64,000 nucleotides of DNA, from NCBI GenBank assembly GCA_029931535.1, contig JAQPZY010001689.1, positions 1,143,501 through 1,207,500 on the forward strand, given 5' to 3'. The position numbers and the translations under genes are program-made. The DNA is from Margaritifera margaritifera (lineage: Eukaryota > Mollusca > Bivalvia > Unionida > Margaritiferidae). This document shows, piece after piece, positions 48,039 to 61,582 of the stretch (the stretch's first letter is position 1; each line of letters begins with the position of its first letter). Below the pieces are notes generated by a model, which saw nothing but the letters and a program-made list of their open reading frames with translations, ran no database searches and was not told the origin of the DNA.

Positions 48039-50734
48039 TTTTAAACACATCAATTTAAAAAAATAAATAGGTAAACAAATAGACAAATGAAAGGGTGAAA
48101 TTTAAGGCACTGAAAATAATGTTAAATAAGTAAACAAACATAAAACATATTAAAGTATATTATTTAAAATATGATCAATAATAAAGTTAGCAGTTTTACT
48201 TTTCTGTATTGTTCTTCTATATTGTTTTGATGACGCTTTGTCATTGTTTGATCTGTATATATCCTGCGTTTGAACAGTGAAAGCATGTTTCTTGTTGTTC
48301 AGGATCAGATAAGTAAAAATACGGAACAAGGAATAACACGATCTATATCTAAATCGTCCACACCTTCAGGCTTTGTCAAATTTAACCATCTTTGATAAAA
48401 TTCAATTGATAGAACATCAAGCATTTATAAAGTTGTATACCTGACTTAAGGCTTTGTTTCATAGCCTGAGAAATTCTGTTTCTTGTCATGTGAATAAATT
48501 TGACATTTTAATTATTTTGGTACTTTGTCTCATATATTTGGTTTACATATTCTTTGCTCCCCCCCCCTCATCTTTTCATGTACCTCATTTATTTAAAGTT
48601 TTGCAATCTCGTTTTGTTGAGCTCATTATTGCCTTTTATCACATCTGAAGCATTCATTTTTCCGTTTATTTTTGTACTATTTATTTTAAACAAATTTAGC
48701 ATCACTACAAAGGTACTAGAAAAATAGTGCTATTTTAATATTTCAGCATGATTAGTGAGTAAGGTAGTAAGTTTTTAAAAATGAGTTCAAGCTGAAATAA
48801 AATGAGTTTAAGTTGAAATAAAATGTATTTAAAGCATGATGTTGAACAACTCTTTTAACTAATCTTAACATCATATTCATTTAAGTAGACGTTGACCATA
48901 CGAACGTGTTCGCTTTTGTCATTGCTAGCTTCGATTATCTCGCCTAAGCATTGTGTCATCTGTTAATTTTATTGGAAAATAAATGGAAAGTGGTGAGAGT
49001 AAAAATTAAGAAAATTCGAAGGTTCTTAAAATTACCAGAGAAGGTAACTTCATATAAGAAGAAAGAAATACTTGAAGTTGAACTTGGAAAACAGCTTGGT
49101 AAACGTTCACAAGAATTAAAACAAAAGCCAAAACAGAAATGTTACAGAATTAGAAAGAAGAGGAGCAAAAACTAAGACTAGAATAGAACGAAGAATAAGA
49201 AAGCGGGAATACGACTAATTGAAACAAAATATATTACTTGATAAGTGGTGGTGTAATCGATTTTTTGGGGTTTATGTATTTTAAACTATGACGAACTAAC
49301 AATGATATAAAATCTGTTTTTACTGATAAGCAGACTCATAATGAAGGAATAAATCCATTTCTGCTGTAAGATAAGAGTGGTAAAACAAATCATACTTTTT
49401 TCAGTAATAAATGACTAGCTAAACGATCAAATGTATCCAATGTATCAAATATTGCTGCCTACAGACGGGAGCTACATTGAACGGTATTAATTTTCGGTTG
49501 CAAAAGGTAAACGACATTAAGAATGATTTTATTAAAGAAATAAAACATTTACATTTGACATTTAAGTTTTTATATAATTTTTTGAGTCATTATGAGAGAG
49601 CGGTTTGTTTTCTCGTCCTGTTAAACCGTGTGATCGTCCAATACTTTTGACAAAGCTAATGCAGATTGACAAACATCTTGCTGGAAGAAAGTGGAAGGTT
49701 TATCTGCCTCCCCCTGCCTTCCCCCCGCCTTCATGCTCCGTTACGAATGAAAAAGAGGTATACATAGTGCTGTCATTTTCCGTCAGGGTGTGAGTCTCGA
49801 TCCTCTTACGTCACAATTTCGATGAGTTTTCAATGTAGGTCATTCTCGTATGCACTTTTAGCTGCAGAGTCCTACAGCTTTGCGAGTGTGTGCATTTTGA
49901 TTTGAGCAACTCTCCTTCCAAGAAAAATAGGTCTGTGTGACCTATATTTCAGACTTCAGTGACTTTTGTTAAAGTATGGGTTTAAGTCAGTTTCCCGTGT
50001 ACTGTTGGCTGTAGGGTCAAGCAACTTCTTTCGTGAATATGTCTTAGTGAGTGCAACAGTCTTCCACAACATCAGGTTGGTGTCAGCTGTATTTCAAAGT
50101 TCAATAAATATTTTTACAGATTTTCGGGTTCAGTAAATTTCCCGTGGTCTAACTGAGTCATGCGTGTGTGGAACCGTCTTGGAGTGTAGAACGCTGTCCT
50201 ATTTCAAAATAGGAGTTAGCGGGCCAATAGTGTTCTACGAATACATTTCTAATTTATTAACTTCAAGACTGTCTATACGATTTTCTTTAAACATTAAAAA
50301 AAAAATGGTCCAGAAACGCGTTTTGTGTCACAGCGTTCACATAAAACAAACATAATTGCTGAAACATCTTACACCGAAATTCTATAATGTCTGGTTTTGT
50401 TGGGTTTTTTTTCTTTAAACTCTCGCTTGTTCTCTATTTTCTATATTAATATTAGGAATTTATATTCAATGTGTTTGTTAACTTGGTAAACACAGTCAAT
50501 AAGATACATTGTATTATATTAGTGAATACAGTTAACAAAATTAATAAAATAGAATTCAGTAAAACCATATGCAGAATCTATCAATATATCCCCTCTATCT
50601 GTCTGTCTGTCTCTCTCCCTAGTATCGAATCAAATCACGATACGCATCTCCATTGAAAATTTATTGCAGAGAAGAGAAGCATATAATTGCAATCCCTGTC
50701 CTAGTAAAATAATAATTAGGAATTTTAATCAGAC
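48039..50734. other. No supported gene
   Basis: AT-rich. A 74-codon plus frame at 48951-49175 is very lysine-rich (KKEILEVELGKQLGKRSQEL). It could be a remnant of a basic protein of the upstream mobile element or chance in A-rich DNA. Confidence 0.45.
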
Positions 50735-53700
50735 CTTCCCTACTACTGGACTATTGAATATGTAATCAGACCTTCTCTAATTTTGGATTATTGGATTTTT
50801 AATCAAACCTTCTCTAATACTGGACTCTTAGATATTTAATACAACCTTCTCTAATACTGGACTCTTAGATATTTAATACAACCTTCTCTAATACTGACTA
50901 TCAGATATTTAATACAACCTTCTCTAATACTGGACTATCAGATATTTTAATACAACCTTCTCTAATACTGGACTCTTAGATATTTAATACAACCTTCTCT
51001 AATACTGACTATCAGATATTTAATACAACCTTCTCTAATACTGACTATCAGATATTTAATACAACCTTCTCTAATACTGACTATCAGATATTTAATACAA
51101 CCTTCTCTAATACTGACTATCAGATATTTAATACAACCTTCTCTAATACTGACTATCAGATATTTAATACAACCTTCTCTAATACTGGACTATCAGATAT
51201 TTAATACAACCTTCTCTAATACTGACTATCAGATATTTAATACAACCTTCTCTAATACTGGACTCTTAGATATTTTAATACAACCTTCTCTAATACTGGA
51301 CTATCAGATATTTAATACAACCTTCTCTAATACTGACTATCAGATATTTAATACAACCTTCTCTAATACTGACTATCAGATATTTTAATACAACCTTCTC
51401 TAATACTGGACTCTTAGATATTTAATACAACCTTCTCTAATACTGACTATCAGATATTTAATACAACCTTCTCTAATACTGACTATCAGATATTTAATAC
51501 AACCTTCTCTAATACTGGACTATCAGATATTTAATACAACCTTCTCTAATACTGGACTCTTAGATATTTAATACAACCTTCTCTAATACTGACTATCAGA
51601 TATTTAATACAACCTTCTCTAATACTGGACTATCAGATATTTAATACAACCTTCTCTAATACTGACTATCAGATATTTAATACAACCTTCTCTAATACTG
51701 GACTCTTAGATATTTTAATACAACCTTCTCTAATACTGACTATCAGATATTTTAATACAACCTTCTCTAATACTGACTATCAGATATTTAATACAACCTT
51801 CTCTAATACTGGACTCTTAGATATTTTAATACAACCTTCTCTAATACTGACTATCAGATATTTAATACAACCTTCTCTAATACTGACTATCAGATATTTT
51901 AATACAACCTTCTCTAATACTGACTATCAGATATTTAATACAACCTTCTCTAATACTGGACTCTTAGATATTTAATACAACCTTCTCTAATACTGACTAT
52001 CAGATATTTTAATACAACCTTCTCTAATACTGGACTCTTAGATATTTAATACAACCTTCTCTAATACTGAATATCAGATATTTAATACAACCTTCTCTAA
52101 TACTGGACTCTTAGATATTTAATACAACCTTCTCTAATACTGGACTCTTAGATATTTAATACAACCTTCTCTAATACTGGACTCTTAGATATTTAATACA
52201 ACCTTCTCTAATACTGACTATCAGATATTTAATACAACCTTCTCTAATACTGGACTCTTAGATATTTAATACAACCTTCTCTAATACTGGACTCTTAGAT
52301 ATTTAATACAACCTTCTCTAATACTGGACTCTTAGATATTTAATACAACCTTCTCTAATACTGGACTCTTAGATATTTAATACAACCTTCTCTAATACTG
52401 GACTCTTAGATATTTAATACAACCTTCTCTAATACTGGACTCTTAGATATTTAATACAACCTTCTCTAATACTGGACTCTTAGATATTTAATACAACCTT
52501 CTCTAATACTGACTATCAGATATTTTAATACAACCTTCTCTAATACTGACTATCAGATATTTTAATACAACCTTCTCTAATACTGGACTCTTAGATATTT
52601 AATACAACCTTCTCTAATACTGACTATCAGATATTTTAATACAACCTTCTCTAATACTGACTATCAGATATTTTAATACAACCTTCTCTAATACTGACTA
52701 TCAGATATTTTAATACAACCTTCTCTAATACTGACTATCAGATATTTTAATACAACCTTCTCTAATACTGACTATCAGATATTTTAATACAACCTTCTCT
52801 AATACTGGACTATCAGATATTTTAATACAACCTTCTCTAATACTGGACTCTTAGATATTTAATACAACCTTCTCTAATACTGGACTCTTAGATATTTAAT
52901 ACAACCTTCTCTAATACTGGACTCTTAGATATTTAATACAACCTTCTCTAATACTGGACTCTTAGATATTTAATACAACCTTCTCTAATACTGACTATCA
53001 GATATTTTAATACAACCTTCTCTAATACTGGACTCTTAGATATTTAATACAACCTTCTCTAATACTGGACTCTTAGATATTTAATACAACCTTCTCTAAT
53101 ACTGGACTCTTAGATATTTAATACAACCTTCTCTAATACTGACTATCAGATATTTTAATACAACCTTCTCTAATACTGGACTCTTAGATATTTAATACAA
53201 CCTTCTCTAATACTGGTCTCTTAGATATTTAATACAACCTTCTCTAATACTGGACTCTTAGATATTTAATACAACCTTCTCTAATACTGACTATTAGATA
53301 TTTTAATACAACCTTCTCTAATACTGGACTCTTAGATATTTAATACAACCTTCTCTAATACTGGACTCTTAGATATTTTAATACAACCTTCTCTAATACT
53401 GGACTATTATATATTTTAATACAACCTTCTCTAATACTGGACTCTTAGATATTTAATACAACCTTCTCTAATACTGGACTCTTAGATATTTAATACAACC
53501 TTCTCTAATACTGGACTCTTAGATATTTTAATACAACCTTCTCTAATACTGGACTATTAGATATTTTAATACAACCTTCTCTAATACTGGACTCTTAGAT
53601 ATTTAATACAACCTTCTCTAATACTGGACTCTTAGATATTTAATACAACCTTCTCTAATACTGGACTCTTAGATATTTAATACAACCTTCTCTAATACTG

Positions 53701-55390
53701 GACTCTTAGATATTTAATACAACCTTCTCTAATACTGGACTCTTAGATATTTAATACAACCTTCTCTAATACTGGACTCTTAGATATTTAATACAACCTT
53801 CTCTAATACTGACTATCAGATATTTTAATACAACCTTCTCTAATACTGACTATCAGATATTTTAATACAACCTTCTCTAATACTGGACTCTTAGATATTT
53901 AATACAACCTTCTCTAATACTGACTATCAGATATTTTAATACAGCCTTCTCTAATACTGACTATCAGATATTTTAATACAACCTTCTCTAATACTGACTA
54001 TCAGATATTTTAATACAACCTTCTCTAATACTGACTATCAGATATTTTAATACAACCTTCTCTAATACTGACTATCAGATATTTTAATACAACCTTCTCT
54101 AATACTGACTATCAGATATTTTAATACAACCTTCTCTAATACTGGACTATCAGATATTTTAATACAACCTTCTCTAATACTGGACTCTTAGATATTTAAT
54201 ACAACCTTCTCTAATACTGGACTCTTAGATATTTAATACAACCTTCTCTAATACTGGACTCTTAGATATTTAATACAACCTTCTCTAATACTGGACTCTT
54301 AGATATTTAATACAACCTTCTCTAATACTGACTATCAGATATTTTAATACAACCTTCTCTAATACTGGACTCTTAGATATTTAATACAACCTTCTCTAAT
54401 ACTGGACTCTTAGATATTTAATACAACCTTCTCTAATACTGGACTCTTAGATATTTAATACAACCTTCTCTAATACTGACTATCAGATATTTTAATACAA
54501 CCTTCTCTAATACTGGACTCTTAGATATTTAATACAACCTTCTCTAATACTGGACTCTTAGATATTTAATACAACCTTCTCTAATACTGGACTCTTAGAT
54601 ATTTAATACAACCTTCTCTAATACTGACTATTAGATATTTTAATACAACCTTCTCTAATACTGGACTCTTAGATATTTTAATACAACCTTCTCTAATACT
54701 GACTATCAGATATTTTAATACAACCTTCTCTAATACTGGACTCTTAGATATTTTAATACAACCTTCTCTAATACTGACTATCAGATATTTAATACAACCT
54801 TCTCTAATACTGGACTCTTAGATATTTAATACAACCTTCTCTAATACTGGACTCTTAGATATTTAATACAACCTTCTCTAATACTGGACTCTTAGATATT
54901 TAATACAACCTTCTCTAATACTGGACTCTTAGATATTTAATACAACCTTCTCTAATACTGACTATTAGATATTTTAATACAACCTTCTCTAATACTGGAC
55001 TCTTAGATATTTTAATACAACCTTCTCTAATACTGACTATCAGATATTTAATACAACCTTCTCTAATACTGGACTCTTAGATATTTAATACAACCTTCTC
55101 TAATACTGGACTCTTAGATATTTAATACAACCTTCTCTAATACTGGACTCTTAGATATTTAATACAACCTTCTCTAATACTGACTATCAGATATTTTAAT
55201 ACAACCTTCTCTAATACTGACTATCAGATATTTTAATACAACCTTCTCTAATACTGAATTATTTTGATATTTAAAAAAACCTTCTCTAATACTGGACTAT
55301 TGGATATTTAATAAAACCTTCGTTAATACTGTTATTTGGATATTTAATAAAACCTTCGCTAATACTGGACTATTGGATATTTAATAAAAT
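50735..55390. repeat. Large minisatellite, about 37-bp unit, roughly 125 copies
   Basis: Units share AATACAACCTTCTCTAATAC and differ in TGGACTCTTAGATATTT, TGACTATCAGATATTT(T) or TGGACTATCAGATATTTT, so they run 36-38 bp. The variant order is not random: a segment around 52.5-53.3 kb recurs about 1,337 bp downstream. Units at both edges (before 50.82 and after 55.25 kb) are more diverged. No spacer sequences and no coding frame. Confidence 0.99.
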
Positions 55391-56117
55391 ATAATCATCG
55401 GTGATTGCAAGTTATTTCTCTGTGTTGTACATCCATGTTTTATCCTATAAACGTCCAAAGTACTATATATATATTGAAGTATATGAGAGTAAACAGAAAT
55501 ATATATTCTGCATATTTTCCCTTTGATTAATTTTCTTTAATTTTCTTTAGGAGTTTTGGTACAAAATACATTTACTTTTTTTGTCCATTAAATTAATTAT
55601 TATGTGAAACCATTCAAACTATTATTGAACAGAAATCCCATTATTATAATTCATTTATTTTTCGGTACTACATACTTACACTCAATCAATAAATATTCCA
55701 TGCAAGATTTATATATTTTTAAAGATATCTTAGACAAGAGATTTCCTCATTAATTGATTTCAATTTGGCCTGTGTCTTTCTCAATGGCACAAGTAGGAAC
55801 TGGTACGATGTTCAAATATCGACAAAGCTATTTTTGGCTCTCAACCAATCAATAGGCGTTGTCTTTACTTGTAAAGCACGCTTGTTTCAAAAGGAAGGCA
55901 AGGAGTATTGTGATCAAAAGGCAAGGAGTATTGTGATCAAAAAGATTTAATCAGACCTGTATTTATATTACACATTTGTGATCTAAGTCAAGAGAAAACT
56001 ATGGCTTGATACAATACAGAGCAGTTCAACTGTCATCAAGTGCAATCGAAAATTTTCCAGTACAGAGGTCACACATGGAATGTGTAAACCTATCAGTTTC
56101 GAGATTTGACCTGCAAA
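55391..56117. other. No gene seen
   Basis: AT-rich, with a 21-base direct duplication (GGCAAGGAGTATTGTGATCA plus A) at about 55895-55940 and a 61-codon chance frame. Confidence 0.55.

Positions 56118-56118
<1 letters not shown>

Positions 56119-56178
<60 letters not shown>
56119..56178. repeat. (CA)n microsatellite
   Basis: Uninterrupted 60-base CA run. Confidence 0.97.
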
Positions 56179-56181
<3 letters not shown>

Positions 56182-56568
56182 GAGTTATACATACTCCATT
56201 AAACTTTAGTTTATATCTGGGCTTATGGTACAGTGATATTATTGTGATGCATGCAAAGTGTACAAGCGTATGCTTTCAATTTATAGAAAATCTCCAATCT
56301 GAATTAGCTATTGCACACTTTCTTTGATGAGAATTAAAAAAAGTACTTCCAATTCTCAAACAACTCTGAACTTTTAAATTCTATGTGATATTGTAATAGA
56401 AGTCATGAATCTGTATCCCCCCGCCCCCTTAAAAAAGGAAAGCTCAGTACAAATCGCGGATAAATAGTTTTAAAGTTATCAGAAATTATATTTAAAATTG
56501 CTAATGGAAAATTAATTACCTTCTCTTGATTTTTTTATTTTGTCACTGATGAGGAAAACAAATTTTAA

Positions 56569-56571
<3 letters not shown>

Positions 56572-56628
<57 letters not shown>
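56572..56628. repeat. (AT)n microsatellite
   Basis: 57 bases of alternating AT. The following 600 bases to 57.2 kb show no gene. Confidence 0.97.
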
Positions 56629-56630
<2 letters not shown>

Positions 56631-57220
56631 TTATGTAACAGAAAGTGATTTACTTGTGTTTTGGATAAAAGTCTTGGACCGAAAATCCCAATTTTAATAA
56701 ATATGTTTTAAATGTAAAAGAAATTCAAAGTAATGGAGCATTTTAAATGAATATTTAGTTTCACAGATTTAAATTTAAATTTCTGGAAGATACAAAGAGG
56801 TTACATTTCTTCCTTTAAGTAAATTTGGTTTATGTACAACACTTCAAAAGTGTCTAATGATATATGAAACTTATATGCCGGATTTAAAGTTAGAATGTAA
56901 AGAATTTGAAAGTTTACTTGAATCTTTTTTAATTCTTTGTGTTTGTGTTGCTAACACTATTCAAACAATTATTCAGCTCTGCGTTACCATTTGTCATATA
57001 GTTTTACTTGAAAAATGTTTGAAGGTTTCATTTAAAAAGCAATACTGAAGATTTTAATATCTTGCATTGCACCAAAACTTATAAATATATTAATCAGCTT
57101 GGGAGAAGAGTTACCTCCCATTAAAAAATAAGGTTTCAAAAGTTTTTCATGCGTTTTGAATAAAAATTCACTGTTCTCTAATATAATCCCTTTTTTACAA
57201 AAATAATTAATTTTAGACGT

Positions 57221-57400
57221 CATTGTCACTTTAATAACATGCTAGTGGGCTAGGTGGTTGCAATGATGCCACTTTAATAACATACTAGAGTGCTAGGTGG
57301 TAGCAATGATGTCACTTTAATAACATGCTTGTGTGCTAGGTGGTAATAACATGCTAGTGTGCTAGGTGGTAATAACATGCTAGTGTGCTAGGTGGTAGTA
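57221..57400. repeat. Irregular tandem repeat, about 60 then 29 bp units
   Basis: Units share TAATAACATGCTAGTGTGCT and AGGTGGTA. The first units also include GCAATGATGCCACTT. Confidence 0.88.
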
Positions 57401-57419
57401 ATGGTGATTATGAAGTACT

Positions 57420-58275
57420 ATAACTAACGCTACTGCTACTGAAACTTCTTGTCATCTGCTTTTCTACTCTTGTTACTACTACCACTACCACTACTACAAT
57501 TGTTGCTGCTGTTTCGGCTAATATAGTCACCACCACTACAATTACTACTACTGCCACTACGATTACTACTACTGTCACTACTACTACCACTAATCTTACT
57601 ACTACTGTTGCTGCTCTTACGGTTGCAATAACCACCACCACCACTACTACTGTTTCCACCACCACCACAGCTGTTGCTGCTACCACCACTTCTACTTCTA
57701 CTACCACCACCACTACTACTGCTATTACTAATACTTCCACTAATTCCACTAGTCCTGCTACCACTACTACCACCACCACTACTACTATTATTACTAATAC
57801 TATCACTAATTCCACTAGTCCTGCTACCACCACTTCTACTTCTACTACCACCACCACTACTACCACTATTACTAATACTATCACTAATTCCACTAGTCCT
57901 GCTACCACCACTTCTACTTCTACTACCACCACCACTACTACTACTATTACTAATACTACCACTAATTCCACTAGTCCTGCTACCACCACTACTACTACTA
58001 CTACTATTACTAATGCTACCACTAATTCCACTAGTCCTGCTACCACCACTTCTACTTCTACTACCACCACCACTACTACACTATTACTAATACTATCACT
58101 AATTCCACTAGTCCTGCTACCACCACTTCTACTTCTACTACCACCACTACTACTACTACTACTATTACTAATCCTACCACTAATTCCACTAGTCCAGCTA
58201 CTTCTACTACCACCACCACTACTACTACTATTACTAATATTATCACTAATTCCACTAGTCCTGCTACCACTACTG
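57420..58275. repeat. Complex (ACT/ACC)n trinucleotide tract with higher-order units
   Basis: Nearly all trinucleotides are ACT, ACC or close variants. A longer motif, ATTACTAATACTATCACTAA plus TTCCACTAGTCCTGCTACC, recurs about seven times. Long poly-Leu and poly-Val frames on the two strands follow from the trinucleotide period and are not evidence of genes. Confidence 0.95.
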
Positions 58276-58530
58276 CTTCCAGTTATAAACTTACTAATTT
58301 TTTTTCATTTTCTATAACATTTTGTAAAACGTATGAAATATGGCGTTTTCTATATTTTTCCTATGCTATCGCATTTAAATTGTTATTAATGTATTAATTT
58401 GTATTAATTGTACACATTTTAGTTTTTGTTATCGAGCTATTGAGAAGACAGGGCAAAACATAAAACGTTAGTGAAATGAATGCGAAGAACCAAAGAAATA
58501 TCTTTTCCGTCTGAGCGAGTGGTTTAAGGT

Positions 58531-58675
58531 GATGTTTTACGACATAGGAACACATGATAGTTTGACGTGTTGTTTTACGACATAGGAACACATGAAGGTT
58601 TGACGTGATGTTTTACAACATAGGAACACATGAAAGTTTTATGTGATGTTGTACGACATAGGAACACATGAGGGT
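58531..58675. repeat. Tandem repeat, 38 bp x about 3.8
   Basis: Units of GATGTTTTACGACATAGGAA plus CACATGAAGGTTTGACGT with small changes. The last unit leads directly into the SINE. Confidence 0.93.
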
Positions 58676-58822
58676 TATTTAGTGCCGGTAATTGGAGTAA
58701 AGTACCTTGACAAAAGACACACCACGGTAGCCGACTAGGATAATCCGAGGGTAGGATTCAAACCCGAACCTTTTCGGTCGCTAGTCCGACACACTAACCT
58801 TTGAGCCACCGCGTAGCTTACC
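58676..58822 (-). mobile_element. tRNA-derived SINE, second family
   Basis: On the minus strand, a Pol III A box (TGGCTCAAAGG, 58798-58808) and a B box (GGTTTGAATCC, 58754-58764) are followed by GTGTGTCTTTTGTCAAGGTA and CTTTACTCCAATTACCGGCA. The latter is a conserved-core-like segment also seen in the fragment at 31.9 kb. The head differs from the 24/25 kb SINE family. The tail and target duplication are not clear. Confidence 0.8.
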
Positions 58823-59011
58823 CCGCCTGTGTGAAAAAAACAAAATACAGGGTCTTACGGTGTAAGCTATGTACATCGCATTTTAATTCAGAATACGCCC
58901 TTTGAATCCTACTGCATTTTGTAAGAGGCTACTCATGAAGACAACCTGTTTGTCGTTGGATGCATTCCGTTGTGTCCCTGCTGAGACGGTATTTAACGTG
59001 TTAAAAGACTG

Positions 59012-59036
<25 letters not shown>
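59012..59036. repeat. Poly-T run
   Basis: About 25 T residues followed by another T-rich stretch. Confidence 0.93.
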
Positions 59037-59045
<9 letters not shown>

Positions 59046-59279
59046 TTTATTTTTAAGAGCTTGCATTTCAAGTATTTTACCGTTTTTCTCATTTAGCTTT
59101 CTTTGGTATAGACTTTCTCTTTGGTATTTTGGCAGCATCTGTACCTTTTATCTTTTTGTTCCATGGTACATATTTACTTTTAGCAGGATTTTGTCTTTAC
59201 CATTTTTTATACGTAACTTTGCATGGCACTATATAGCCAGGAATGTGCTGATGTACCGTTAAGCCCTGTGCATACATAG

Positions 59280-59286
<7 letters not shown>

Positions 59287-59340
<54 letters not shown>

Positions 59341-59757
59341 TAGATAAATAGATATATACATGCATACATAGATACATAGATAGATACAAACATACATACA
59401 TATATATATATATATAGATACATAGATACATAGATACATACATACATACATAGATACATAGATATATACATACGTACATTGATACATACATACATATAGA
59501 TAGATAGATAGATACATACATACATACATACATACCTACCTACCTACCTACCTACCTACCTACCTACATACATACATACATACATACATACATACACACC
59601 TACCTACCTACCTACATACCTACCTACCTACCTACCTACCTACATACATACATATATACATACACACACATACATACATACATACATACATACATACATA
59701 CATACATACATACATACATACATACATACATACATACATACATACATACATACATAC
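59287..59757. repeat. (TA)n and (ATAC/CTAC/GATA)n microsatellite block
   Basis: (TA)n at 59287-59337 runs into mixed CATA, GATA, CTAC and finally pure CATA tetranucleotides. Several overlapping Met-Tyr-Val-Cys frames on the minus strand are artefacts. The tract ends exactly where the truncated LINE begins. Confidence 0.97.
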
Positions 59758-60847
59758 AATAAATTCATGCAAGAAAATACATTCATGCTCGGAGATAAGC
59801 TGATTTCTATAGTTTCTTCTAGAATATATGCTGGGGTTACTCTCTCCTCTGACCTTTCTAATACTGCTACAGTGAAAAGTGCTTGTGAAAAGGGAAGATC
59901 AGTATTTTATTCCGTTGTTGGAATTGGCATTGGAAAGGACGGTATGAACCCAATTAATAGTGCTAAAATCTGGTCTAAAATAGTACTACCAGCAATGTCA
60001 TACGGATGTGAATTATGGTCAAACTTGAGCCAGTCTCAGGTATATGACCTAGAAGTCTGCCAAAGAAAAGCTGCAAGAAGAATTAAAGGGCTCGATCAGC
60101 GCTCACCCAAAGAGACAACAATTAGTAGTCTTGGGCTGTGGACAGTTGAGGGATATATAGATAAAATCAAATTAGGTTTCTTCAATAAAATCTGCAGAGC
60201 TAACGGTTCATTAGCATGGAAAATTATGTTCAACAGAAGAATCCTTGATTTCATGATACACGAGCGTGAGAGCATTGGTTTTGTTAAAGATATATACTGT
60301 CTTCTTGGGAAATACCAGCTTTGCGGTTTCTTCAACCTATACGTGAACACCCTATATTCTGCCCCGAAACCAGTCTGGAAGAGGAATATTGAAACGACAG
60401 TTCATTGTTTCGAAGAAAGGGTTTGGAGGTCGAAACTTGAATCAAGACCGGAACTTTTTCATTATGCAAGTGTCCATACTGTTCTTCAACCACTTGCTGT
60501 CTGGAAGCTTGGAAAATGTTTTCCTGATAAAACCTGGTCTTTTGCTAACATCGCATATTTAACAATGTGTTCAATTTCGTCTGAGGAGGAGTATAACTGT
60601 AAACCCTGCGAAAAATTGACTGCAGACAGAACCAAGCATATGTTACTTTAATGCCAAGTCCTAAACAATGAACGTAATACCATGTTCGAAAAAATAATCG
60701 ATGCAATAGACATACTAGACTCAAACTGGCTCTTTTCGCAGGACAATAACATGCTACTTCATATCCCTTTGGGCAAGAGAGTTGAAACCTTTGATTATAT
60801 GGATGATCAAACATGGCATGTGTTACGACTCTATGGTCTAAGAAAAA
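59758..60847 (+). pseudogene. 5'-truncated LINE ORF2 C-terminal part
   Basis: A clean frame (59767-60651, 294 codons) encodes the post-RT part of a non-LTR ORF2. It starts near YAGVTLSSDLSNTATVKSAC (the YLGV-L--D segment), then KIWSKIVLPAMSYGCELWSN and LEVCQRKAARRIKGLDQRSP. Near its end is a CKPCEKLTADRTKHMLL segment like the terminal H-C region. A TAA at 60649-60651 interrupts it, but the same frame continues (CQVLNNERNTMFEKIIDAID...) to the LTR boundary. The RT catalytic part and endonuclease are absent, as expected of 5' truncation during target-primed insertion. It is better preserved than the other LINE relics in the window and so probably younger. Confidence 0.85.
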
Positions 60848-61573
60848 TGTAACAGAAAGAAAATGAAACCAACAAATCAAGTAAAAAATCAACAAGCAAT
60901 TTATTACTAGATAATTAAAATGAAAAATCAAAAAGTCACTTACAGTAATGTGTTTTGAAATCCTAATAATCCGATAAGAATGATTGTTCTAATCACAAGT
61001 CCTAAATATAGAATGTTCCGAATTCACGGCTGTGTCCTTGAATGTTATTATGTGCCAATGGTCTCCAAAGTCCTGATGTACTAGAAATCTTGATGTACTG
61101 ATGTCAAAATGAAGTATTCCAAAATCTCTGAATAAGTTCACATAAATTCCCAAATCATCAATTAAAAATCCAAAATCCAAAAGTTTATGAGCACTGTTAT
61201 AATCCAATGAATATTTAAAATAATTCCTCTCTTAGAATTTGGAATGAATTTTCACAACTGTAATAGCTCTTTACAAGACAGATGGTAATGTCAAAACTGA
61301 ATAAATGTCCACCAAACATGGCATATATAAAGATTGGTCACATGACAGAATGTTCTAGAACATGAGTCATCTTAATGGAATTTTTACTTGTAAACAAAAA
61401 TCAACCTTGACCTTCAAATTGAGAAAACATATTGATCAAAACAACCTAATTCAAGGACACTAGTTGAACATGTTTTTCCTGATAAACATTAAGATTTAAG
61501 CAAATATTAAAGTGATGAAACATTTATAATTTCCTAAAATATTTATAATATTATATAAACATCATACATAACA
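60848..61573 (-). mobile_element. 3' LTR of the Ty3/gypsy element, 726 bp
   Basis: On the minus strand the LTR starts TGTTATGTATGATG directly after the polypurine tract and ends CTTTCTGTTACA, giving TGT...ACA ends. Minus-strand CCAAT then TTTATATAT (about 61337-61323) look like a promoter, and AATAAA (60905-60900) like the polyadenylation signal. The outer end abuts A-rich bases (AAAAA, 60843-60847) that may be part of the target duplication; the other end is outside the window. A related solo LTR lies at 25.9-26.6 kb. Confidence 0.9.
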
Positions 61574-61582
61574 CCTCCCCTC
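61574..61582 (-). promoter_or_regulatory. Polypurine tract
   Basis: GAGGGGAGG on the minus strand immediately before the LTR start TGTTAT, the expected plus-strand DNA primer site of an LTR retrotransposon. Confidence 0.88.

Noticed and set aside
47626..48048. 140-codon minus frame with YHASTLCCNW repeats
   Set aside because: Translation of the 48-bp array, whose length is a multiple of three.
57408..58090. Poly-Val and poly-Leu frames of 221 and 138 codons
   Set aside because: Direct translation of an ACT/ACC trinucleotide tract.
58676..58822. A functional tRNA gene
   Set aside because: A and B boxes are present, but the sequence continues into a SINE body and I could not pair a proper acceptor stem and arms.
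59197..59533. Overlapping Met-Tyr-Val-Cys minus-strand frames
   Set aside because: Tetranucleotide and dinucleotide microsatellite translated in three frames.
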